Source: JBGTCD01 sp041749015 (lineage in GTDB: Bacteria > Bacteroidota > Bacteroidia > Cytophagales > Cyclobacteriaceae). From it: a DNA stretch of 13,101 bases. The position numbers and the translations under genes were made by a program. The stretch lies in assembly GCA_041749015.1 (NCBI GenBank), contig JBGTCD010000088.1, positions 1 to 13,101 of the forward strand, read 5' to 3'. Position 1 is the first letter of the stretch. The number at the start of each line of letters is the position of its first letter. Positions 1 to 5,882 of the stretch are shown here, one piece after another. Under the pieces are notes generated by a model that searched no databases, was not told where the DNA came from, and saw only the letters and a list, made by a program, of their open reading frames with translations.

Positions 1-1
1 T

Positions 2-130
2 TTAGACAGCATTGACACATTTGACTATGGAAAGTTTGTGCATATTATGGATGGCGAAGGGAATAAAATAGAACTATGGGAGCCTATAGACAGTGTTTTC
101 ACTGCAATGGATTTAAAAACAACAAAATAG
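2..130 (+). CDS. VOC (glyoxalase/bleomycin-resistance fold) protein, C-terminal fragment
   Basis: Partial gene running in from the left edge; the reading frame starts at base 2 and ends at TAG 128-130, leaving 42 residues. The segment HIMDGEGNKIELWEP matches the last beta-strand of vicinal-oxygen-chelate proteins (glyoxalase I-like, family PF00903), where D-x-[ED]-G-N-x-[IV]-E-L-W-E-P is the usual C-terminal signature and the Glu of IELWE is often a metal ligand. The tail after this motif is about 15 residues, which is normal for the family, so the end looks intact. Substrate cannot be inferred because the N-terminal half lies outside the window. A 19-base near-copy of its 3' end (65-83) recurs at 124-142, across the stop codon. 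Confidence 0.8.
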   Translation, partial: LDSIDTFDYGKFVHIMDGEGNKIELWEPIDSVFTAMDLKTTK

Positions 131-168
131 AATTATGGGAGCAATCGAGGGAAGCTAATTGAACAGTT

Positions 169-1158
169 ATGATTAGGGAATCTATTGTAGGCAGCTGTTT
201 TAAAATATTTTTTACCATAATGGTGTTGTGGCCCTCCTTGGGACTTTTAATATCATGTGGGGAAGACGCACCAGAAAAGCCCATCACCAAACTGGAAGTC
301 AAAACCCTGCAACACCAGGGTAAAGAGCGCCAATTCATGGTACACCTGCCTGATAGCTATGAGGATGAAATATCAGTGCCGGTAGTTTTGGTTTTGCATG
401 GTGGGGGTGGTACCATGCAGGATATGCAGAATTTCACTCAAATGGATAATTATTCGGATGAAAACGGATTCATTGCAGTTTACCCACAGGGCATAGCCAG
501 CCAACTAAATGGTTTTTCATGGGCCGATGGTCGGAATACCATCGCTGACCAGGAAGGAATAGATGATGTGGGTTTTATCGATAGACTCCTAGATTACCTT
601 TTGTCGGAGTACAAGGTCGATCAGGAGCGGGTCTATGTCTGCGGCTTCTCCAATGGTGGCTTCATGACCCAGCGCCTGGCCTGCGATCTCAACGACCGCT
701 TTGCTGCGATGGGGAGTCTTGGCAGTATTATGGATGTGGACCTTGTCAATACATGTAATCCGGGCAGGGCTATTCCCATGCTGTTGCTGACAGGAACAGA
801 GGATCCTTTTGTGCCGATCGAGGGAGGGGAGATGATTGGCTCAGGCAATGTAAAGGATATTATTTCCATGGACGAACTCGTGGCCTTTTGGGTGGGGCAG
901 AACAGTTGTAATCCCACTGTGAATATGCAGGAACTACCTGATATTGTAAGCGTTGATCAATCTACCGTAACCTTATTTCGATACAGTTCCTGTGATTGTG
1001 CGGCTGATGTATGGTATTATCGCATCAATGGGGGAGGCCACACCTGGCCGGGGGTATCCCTGCCACTCTACGAGATCATAGCCGGCCCCACCAACCGTGA
1101 TATCCACGCCAGCGAGGAATTGTGGAAGTTTTTTGAGGATAAGCGGTTGTGTTTTTAG
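169..1158 (+). CDS. PHB depolymerase/LpqC-like esterase lipoprotein
   Basis: This 329-residue exported alpha/beta-hydrolase belongs to the poly(3-hydroxybutyrate) depolymerase / LpqC / feruloyl-esterase (CE1-like) group. An N-terminal hydrophobic segment ends in the lipobox LISC (27-30), so Cys30 is probably lipidated. The next residues, GED, are acidic, as in surface-exported Bacteroidota lipoproteins. The oxyanion motif HGGGG is at 77-81. The nucleophile elbow GFSNGG (159-164) gives Ser161, and the likely triad partners are Asp212 in GTEDPFVP and His291 in GGGHTWPG; the last motif is characteristic of this family. Several Cys pairs in the mature part (for example 275/277) could form disulfides. 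The TTATG start at 169 gives a complete signal peptide; the next Met (18) would destroy it. The real substrate could be a polyester, a feruloylated or acetylated polysaccharide, or another ester. It precedes a second exported hydrolase by 91 bases. Confidence 0.85.
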   Translation: MIRESIVGSCFKIFFTIMVLWPSLGLLISCGEDAPEKPITKLEVKTLQHQGKERQFMVHLPDSYEDEISVPVVLVLHGGGGTMQDMQNFTQMDNYSDENGFIAVYPQGIASQLNGFSWADGRNTIADQEGIDDVGFIDRLLDYLLSEYKVDQERVYVCGFSNGGFMTQRLACDLNDRFAAMGSLGSIMDVDLVNTCNPGRAIPMLLLTGTEDPFVPIEGGEMIGSGNVKDIISMDELVAFWVGQNSCNPTVNMQELPDIVSVDQSTVTLFRYSSCDCAADVWYYRINGGGHTWPGVSLPLYEIIAGPTNRDIHASEELWKFFEDKRLCF

Positions 1159-1202
1159 GGATTTATGATATGAAATTAATTTATTTTATTATGATCAAAA
1201 AT

Positions 1203-1228
1203 TTTTAACAGAAACCAGCCTGTTAAAA
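1203..1228. repeat. Inverted repeat between the two hydrolase genes
   Basis: TTTTAACAG (1203-1211) and CTGTTAAAA (1220-1228) form a perfect 9-bp stem with an 8-base loop, 22 bases before the next ATG. No T-run follows on the + strand, so it is not a convincing terminator for the upstream gene. It could be an operator-like palindrome or an mRNA hairpin in the leader of the next gene. About one such repeat is expected by chance in a window this size, so confidence is low. Confidence 0.3.
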
Positions 1229-1249
1229 GCATAAATTCAAACACCATAA

Positions 1250-2176
1250 ATGATGAAACAGTCTATTATTATATGTTTGATGCTTTCATGGACCACCATT
1301 GTTTTTTCGCAAACCCTGTCCCTGGATGTAGCGAATCATGGCTTCAGAGCCAATTGGTTTGAATCCAATGACCAGAAAGCACCAACCCTTATCTTATTTG
1401 GAGGTTCGGAAGGAGGGACCGGCTTTGGAGACCTTTGGGCCCCAAAGCTCAATGACATGGGTTATCATGTGCTTTCCATGGCCTATTTTGGTGAAGAAGG
1501 CCTTCCCGAGCAATTGGAGTTGATCCCCCTGGAATACCTTGACAAAGCGATTGGGTGGCTGGATGATCAGCAAGGTGGTACAGCCAAAAAATTTGGTCTG
1601 ATAGGAGTGTCAAAAGGGGCGGAACTTGCCTTGATTCAAGCCGGTCGTTTGGAGCGGTTCCATGCCGTAGTGGCTCTTGCACCTTCAAGCGTCATTTGGC
1701 AATCCATTAATCGAAAGGACTTCATGTCTAATCAATCATCATGGACATTATCGGGGGAGCCTTTGAAATTTCTACCTTATTGCTTTGCAAAAGGATACCA
1801 AAATATATTCAACTTTTATGATTGTGCTTTAGATGACCTTGATCAAAATGCAGTAATTGATGTAGAAAATATCCAAGCTCCAATTCTGCTCCTGTCGGGT
1901 AGGGATGATAAATTATGGCCATCAGAAAGGATGGCCAATATGATAGTGGAAACCCTGACTGTAGCTGATCACCAATATCCATTCCTGCACAAAAACTATC
2001 CTGCGGCAGGGCATTGGTTGGTTGCTCCGCATTTGGATCCTGAGAGCAAGGGAGTATCCGAACAAGAAATGAGTGCCTTTGATTTTTTGGGTGGATCTGC
2101 TGAGGAGCTGGTTGAAATTAGCCAACTGGTTGAGGAGGAAGTATATAAGTTTTTACGGGAACATCTAAATAGGTAA
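1250..2176 (+). CDS. Exported alpha/beta-hydrolase, BAAT C-terminal-domain type
   Basis: This 308-residue protein has a type I signal peptide (hydrophobic stretch about 5-18, predicted cleavage after VFS at 20). The mature part matches the acyl-CoA thioesterase/BAAT C-terminal hydrolase domain (PF08840). It shows the oxyanion-side motif GGSEGG (51-56), the nucleophile elbow GVSKGAE (119-125, Ser121), an acid in GRDDKLWPS (Asp219 or Asp220) and the base in AAGHW (His255). The D-D-x-x-W-x-S arrangement is typical of the BAAT/ACOT family. The N-terminal bile-acid-CoA domain of the animal enzymes is absent, as usual in bacterial members. An acyl-CoA substrate is doubtful for an exported protein, so some other ester or thioester is more likely. 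ATG codons at 1250 and 1253 are adjacent and either may be used. It follows another secreted hydrolase, so the two may share a nutritional role (inference). Confidence 0.8.
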   Translation: MMKQSIIICLMLSWTTIVFSQTLSLDVANHGFRANWFESNDQKAPTLILFGGSEGGTGFGDLWAPKLNDMGYHVLSMAYFGEEGLPEQLELIPLEYLDKAIGWLDDQQGGTAKKFGLIGVSKGAELALIQAGRLERFHAVVALAPSSVIWQSINRKDFMSNQSSWTLSGEPLKFLPYCFAKGYQNIFNFYDCALDDLDQNAVIDVENIQAPILLLSGRDDKLWPSERMANMIVETLTVADHQYPFLHKNYPAAGHWLVAPHLDPESKGVSEQEMSAFDFLGGSAEELVEISQLVEEEVYKFLREHLNR

Positions 2177-2235
2177 ATTGCATTTGAATACTACACAGGC
2201 GTCATGGTTGGAGGCAATAAAACTATTTGAGCCTT

Positions 2236-2628
2236 ATGAAGATTGAAATTCAAACATTTAACGACTCACAGACACCGGAAGAAAAGAAAATTTGTGACTT
2301 ATTGTATTCCATTATTTCTGAAAACCTACCGGAAGCTGAGAACAAAATCTGGCATGCGCACCCGGTCTGGTTTCTTGAAGGCAACCCGATAGTAGGCTAC
2401 AGTAAACTAAAAGGCTGTATCCGACTTTTCTTTTGGAGTGGTGCAAGTTTTGATGAAAACCAGCTCAAAATCAATACTGGAAAATTTAAGGACGCATCGA
2501 TTCGTTTCACATCCCCAGACCAGATCAATAATGAAGACCTGGAGCGTTGGCTTAAAAAGTCCAGAGATATTCAATGGGACTATAAAAATTTAATCAAGAG
2601 AAAAGGGAAATTGGAAAGGTTGAAGTAA
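2236..2628 (+). CDS. DUF1801 domain protein (YdhG-like)
   Basis: A soluble 130-residue protein with the DUF1801 fold (PF08818, related to YdhG/YjbR/CyaY-like folds). The visible family features are LPEAENKIWHAHPVWF near the N-terminus, the glycine-containing strand IVGYSK, a run of aromatic residues (RLFFWSG), and the basic C-terminal helix WLKKSRDIQWDYKN. No catalytic residues are known for this family and no function is claimed. The frame is open from TTG 2227, but ATG 2236 is preferred because family members normally begin directly at a segment like MKIEIQ. A GGAGG at 2210-2214 lies 12 bases before the TTG and 21 before the ATG, so the TTG start cannot be excluded. The DUF2200 gene follows 29 bases downstream and the two may be cotranscribed. 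Confidence 0.8.
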   Translation: MKIEIQTFNDSQTPEEKKICDLLYSIISENLPEAENKIWHAHPVWFLEGNPIVGYSKLKGCIRLFFWSGASFDENQLKINTGKFKDASIRFTSPDQINNEDLERWLKKSRDIQWDYKNLIKRKGKLERLK

Positions 2629-2657
2629 ATGGAGTGATTAACTTTAAAGCAAAAACT

Positions 2658-3023
2658 ATGAAAACCACAAGCCATCATGATGCGCGCATGGCAGCTATGA
2701 CATTCGCTTCGGTATATCCGCATTACCTCACCAAAGTTGAGAAGAAAGGCAGAACAAAAGCAGAAATGCATCAGGTTATTGAGTGGCTGACTGGGTATGA
2801 CGAAAAGCGGGTGAAGGAACTCATCGAAGAAAAAGTGACTTTTGAAATCTTCTTTCAGAATGCTGCATTAAATCCAAATGCCCACCTTATAACCGGTGTG
2901 ATCTGTGGGTACAGGGTGGAGGAGATTGAGAATCCCATAACGCAAAAGGTACGGTACCTGGACAAGCTGGTGGATGAGTTGGCCAATGGCCGTAAGATGG
3001 AGAAGATATTACGTGACGGGTAG
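2658..3023 (+). CDS. DUF2200 family protein
   Basis: A soluble, mostly helical protein of 121 residues that matches DUF2200 (PF09966). Recognisable conserved segments are FASVYPHYL, KVEKKGRTKAE, EWLTGYDE, ALNPNAHLITGVICGYRVEEI and the C-terminal YLDKLVDELANGRKMEKIL. No function is established for the family. The frame is also open from GTG 2634, which would add eight residues (MINFKAKT). ATG 2658 is preferred because the family consensus begins close to the segment H-x-A-R-M-x-x-M-x-F. The gene follows the DUF1801 gene at short spacing, which suggests one transcript. There is no obvious terminator before the mscL gene. Confidence 0.82.
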   Translation: MKTTSHHDARMAAMTFASVYPHYLTKVEKKGRTKAEMHQVIEWLTGYDEKRVKELIEEKVTFEIFFQNAALNPNAHLITGVICGYRVEEIENPITQKVRYLDKLVDELANGRKMEKILRDG

Positions 3024-3105
3024 TGGAATGTTGAAAGAAGGCAATCATGTTCAGGCATGCTCAATAAAGAAGCAAGATTAAAGAATCATATTAACAAATA
3101 TTCGA

Positions 3106-3528
3106 ATGAAAATAATCAATGAGTTAAAAGAATTTGCCATTAAGGGTAATATGTTTGATATGGCAATAGGAATAATTATCGGAATGGCATTTAATAAGAT
3201 AGTTTCCTCCCTAGTGAGTGACATCATTATGCCTTCCTTAAGTTTAATAATGGGTAATGTGAATTTTCAGAATTTACAGATTGTCCTTCAAAAGGAAATA
3301 ACGGACAGCGCCGGAATCATTACTCAAGAATTAATAGCTATTACATATGGAAATTTTATTCAGGTAGTTTTTGATTTTTTAATTATTGCTATTTCAGTTT
3401 TCTTGGTGATTAAGTTATTTAATAAATTGAGAAGAAAGGCTGAAAACGAAAATGACCCTACGGTCTCGACACCGAAAGATGTAGAATTACTTTCAGAAAT
3501 TAGAGACATATTAAAACAAAAACAATAG
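3106..3528 (+). CDS. mscL: Large-conductance mechanosensitive channel MscL
   Basis: A 140-residue inner-membrane channel that opens under membrane tension to release solutes during hypo-osmotic shock; it works as a homopentamer. The N-terminal amphipathic helix and the pore-lining TM1 are highly recognisable: KEFAIKGNMFDMAIG (8-22) followed by IIGMAFNKIVSSLVSDIIMP (24-43). The periplasmic loop spans about 48-78, TM2 about 83-105 (YGNFIQVVFDFLI), and the C-terminal bundle helix ends in VELLSEIRDILKQ. Length is normal for the family. The start at ATG 3106 aligns with other MscL proteins. It is preceded by an 82-base gap and followed by a 97-base gap; the neighbours have no evident functional link. 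Confidence 0.97.
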   Translation: MKIINELKEFAIKGNMFDMAIGIIIGMAFNKIVSSLVSDIIMPSLSLIMGNVNFQNLQIVLQKEITDSAGIITQELIAITYGNFIQVVFDFLIIAISVFLVIKLFNKLRRKAENENDPTVSTPKDVELLSEIRDILKQKQ

Positions 3529-3625
3529 GTATGCCTAAACAGCAAATGCTAGAATTTAAGGTAAGCAACCATAGGCCTGCAAGTCCTGGAATTTCATGCT
3601 AGCCTGAGCGCTGTCAACACTGAAA

Positions 3626-4486
3626 ATGAAAAGGACTAAGGGTTTAATATTGGCATTTCTACTAGTCATTTGCACCAATTCATGCAATAACGATGATGTG
3701 GAATGTGGTGATAGGGAGTTGCGCTCTTTAAGTTTCGGCTTTGAATCTTCCCTTGAAGATTGGATTAACTTAGGCGGCAACATAGAGGCAAAACATTCCA
3801 CAGATATTGAAATAAGTTCAGACACCTTCAATCAAGGGAGTAAATCAGTCAGGTTTTCTGTATCGCCTGATTCCTATATCAATAGAGGCAATAGGGCAGA
3901 ATTGACCTTTGACCAAATGATAAAATCAGGAGCCGAAACTTTTTATATGTATAGCTTATTCATTCCGGATGATTACCAAGACGTGGGCTCAATAAAAGCT
4001 GATGATGGAAAACCCAATTGGCAAATACTTGGGCAATGGCACGAGCAACCTGATGAGTGCCTTGGAGAAACCTGGGATGATATAGCCAATAATTCTCCAC
4101 CCATAGCCATTTATTATAACTATTTGACCAAATCCGACCCGGAGTATTTAAACTTATTAGCCGATCCGGAATTTATGAACCTCTATGGTGTTGATACTAA
4201 CTGGGATGATGTTTCAACTTTAGCATTGGAGTATGGCGGAAATACTGTAGCCATACACGAGATTAATAAAGGAGCGTGGATTGATCTTAAATTACATATC
4301 AAATGGTCAGAGGGAAATGACGGGTTTATCCAGGCTTGGATTGACAATAAGATGCTCACCAACGGGATTGTAATAGGGAGCAATATGCTCAATAAAGCCT
4401 CTCATTATTTTAAGTTTGGTCTTTACAGAAATCCTACAATCCCTTACACTAATGAGGTTTACTATGATGATATAGAGATATACTAG
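3626..4486 (+). CDS. Polysaccharide lyase-like lipoprotein (heparin lyase/PF14099-type jelly roll)
   Basis: A 286-residue exported lipoprotein. The signal peptide (hydrophobic 7-16) ends at Cys20 in TNSC, an atypical lipobox. The next residues, NNDD, resemble the acidic lipoprotein export signal that sends Bacteroidota lipoproteins to the cell surface. The mature part resembles the concanavalin-like jelly-roll 'polysaccharide lyase' family PF14099 (PL13/PL20-like). Visible hallmarks are RGNRAEL (87-93), the strand FYMYSLFIPDDY (106-117), WQILGQWHE (132-140), GAWIDLKLHIKWS (216-228), GFIQAWIDNK (233-242) and KFGLYR...YYDDIEIY at the end. Such enzymes cleave uronic-acid-containing polysaccharides by beta-elimination, at the surface. 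The substrate (alginate, glucuronan, heparin-like or other) cannot be read from the sequence, and a non-catalytic binding role is possible. No SusC/SusD pair or other CAZyme is nearby, so it is not part of a visible utilisation locus. Confidence 0.75.
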   Translation: MKRTKGLILAFLLVICTNSCNNDDVECGDRELRSLSFGFESSLEDWINLGGNIEAKHSTDIEISSDTFNQGSKSVRFSVSPDSYINRGNRAELTFDQMIKSGAETFYMYSLFIPDDYQDVGSIKADDGKPNWQILGQWHEQPDECLGETWDDIANNSPPIAIYYNYLTKSDPEYLNLLADPEFMNLYGVDTNWDDVSTLALEYGGNTVAIHEINKGAWIDLKLHIKWSEGNDGFIQAWIDNKMLTNGIVIGSNMLNKASHYFKFGLYRNPTIPYTNEVYYDDIEIY

Positions 4487-4529
4487 GGGTGTTTACACAT
4501 TCATGGTTTTAATTTCTTATCTTATACAT

Positions 4530-4826
4530 ATGATAGCATCAATTAGTAAATTTGAAATTCAAAATGGTTTGGAGAAGGAAGTGAAGGACGCCTTTAAAAA
4601 CCGACCCGGATTTGTGTAGCATGCCAAAGGATTTGTAAGGCTAGATGTTTTAAGTCCTCTTAATAACCCTGCAGAAATTCACCTGATTACCTATTGGGAA
4701 AGTGATGAAGACTTTGAGTACTGGCATCGTCATCATTTGAAGGAGTCCCATAAAAATATTCCCAAAGGTTTGAAATTAGTTCCTAAAAGTTGGGAACTAA
4801 CGAAATATGAGCACATTAGCAGTTAA
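4530..4826 (+). pseudogene. Antibiotic-biosynthesis-monooxygenase-like (ABM) gene with one in-frame TAG
   Basis: Read through one stop codon, this frame encodes 98 residues resembling small ABM-family ferredoxin-like-fold proteins (PF03992, related to heme-degrading monooxygenases). It starts MIASISKFEIQNGLE and contains FKNRPGFV before the stop, then HAKGFVRLDVLSP, HLITYWESDEDF and ESHKNIPKGLKLVPKSWEL. Codon 30 is TAG (4617-4619) at a position where relatives usually carry an acidic or polar residue (recalled, not searched), so one base change from GAG, AAG or CAG would explain it. There is no frameshift and the C-terminal part is well preserved. The final TAA (4824-4826) overlaps the ATG of the B12-binding gene as TAATG, suggesting former or present translational coupling. 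TAG also ends the hydrolase gene at 1158, mscL and the lyase gene, so suppression is unlikely. It is a recent pseudogene or a sequence error. Confidence 0.78.
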
Positions 4827-5881
4827 TGATGACGACACTAAATATAAAACTGCTCGCTGAAAAATCTCGTGAACTGGCCAATTATATCACCAGTTTACAT
4901 TTTGAGCATGATCCCGGTTTGACACAACGGTACGGCACTGAGGGCAAGCACCATTGTTATGAAGATGCGGTTTTTCATCTTGATTTTCTGGCAGAAGCAA
5001 TGACCATGAATCTCCCGGATATGTATGCTAATTACATTCTTTGGGCAGCCGCTATGCTAAAATCGAGGAGTATTCCGGAGACCGACCTTCACCAAAATCT
5101 CAATTTTGTTCAAAAGGCTATTCATGAGATTCTGGGTAGCGAGTTCTCCGCTGCGACAAAAGAATATATAGCTGCCGCTAAAGAAAAGCTACAGGAAAAT
5201 TCTGAAGAAAGTATATCCTATATCACAGATGACAATCCCCTGAAAAAGAAAGTAGAAACCTATTTGGGTCATTTGTTGCAAGGGAAGAGACGGGAGGCAA
5301 CGCTTTTGATTACAGAACTGATTCAGCAGGGAGTTTCCATAAAAGATGTTTACCAATTTATATTTCAGGTTTCACAATACGAAGTAGGCCGCCTTTGGCA
5401 GTGCAATAAGATTACTGTGGCACACGAACATTACTGCACCGCAGCCACCCAACAAATCATGTCTGGCTTATACCAACATATTTTTTCTGCTACACGCAAG
5501 GGAAAAACTTTAGTGGCTTGTTCCATTTCAGGTGAATTGCACGAATTAGGCATTCGCATGGTCACAGATTTTTTTGAAATGGATGGATGGGACACCTATT
5601 ATCTTGGGGCCAATATGCCTGACAATCAACTGCAGGAAGCATTAATTGAGTACAAGGCAGATGTGCTTGCGTTGTCAGTTTCCCTTCCTACCAATGTGAG
5701 CAGTGCAGCCGCTTTAATTAAAAAAATACGAAGCAATGCTGATTTTACCAACTTAAAGATAATGGTAGGAGGTTATCCATTTCTGACAATTCCGAACCTC
5801 TGGCAAAGAGTAGCCGCAGATGGTTTTGCACAAAATGCCGATCAGGCGATTAAAATGGCCAATGAATTGGTAAATCAATAA
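4826..5881 (+). CDS. Cobalamin-binding sensor protein, CarH/LitR-like B12 module without a DNA-binding domain
   Basis: A 351-residue soluble protein with three regions. Residues 1-125 form a helical domain containing RYGTEGKHHCYEDAVFHL, which I cannot assign to a named family. Residues 138-220 resemble the four-helix cobalamin 'cap' of methionine synthase and CarH, including VGRLW...HEHYCTAA. Residues 226-350 form the Rossmann-like B12-binding domain with GELHELG (236-242), where His239 is the predicted lower axial cobalt ligand, and with LSVS (283-286) and GG (315-316). W191, E201 and H202 satisfy W-x9-E-H, the adenosyl-group pocket motif of CarH photoreceptors. The loop reads E-x-H-x-x-G, as in CarH, and not the D-x-H-x-x-G of methyltransferases. 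There is no MerR helix-turn-helix, membrane segment or enzyme domain. ATG 4826 overlaps the upstream stop (TAATG); ATG 4829 is an alternative. The kinase gene follows after one base, implying that the two proteins act together. Confidence 0.88.
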   Translation: MMTTLNIKLLAEKSRELANYITSLHFEHDPGLTQRYGTEGKHHCYEDAVFHLDFLAEAMTMNLPDMYANYILWAAAMLKSRSIPETDLHQNLNFVQKAIHEILGSEFSAATKEYIAAAKEKLQENSEESISYITDDNPLKKKVETYLGHLLQGKRREATLLITELIQQGVSIKDVYQFIFQVSQYEVGRLWQCNKITVAHEHYCTAATQQIMSGLYQHIFSATRKGKTLVACSISGELHELGIRMVTDFFEMDGWDTYYLGANMPDNQLQEALIEYKADVLALSVSLPTNVSSAAALIKKIRSNADFTNLKIMVGGYPFLTIPNLWQRVAADGFAQNADQAIKMANELVNQ

Positions 5882-5882
5882 G

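Noticed and set aside
3531..3602. Small open frame (23 codons, MPKQQMLEFKV...) starting two bases after mscL
   Set aside because: Too short, no family match, composition not clearly coding, and no evidence beyond an ATG and a stop.
4617..4619. Recoding of TAG (for example as an amino acid) in the ABM gene
   Set aside because: TAG is the normal stop of the VOC, first hydrolase, mscL and lyase genes here, so it is not reassigned in this genome.
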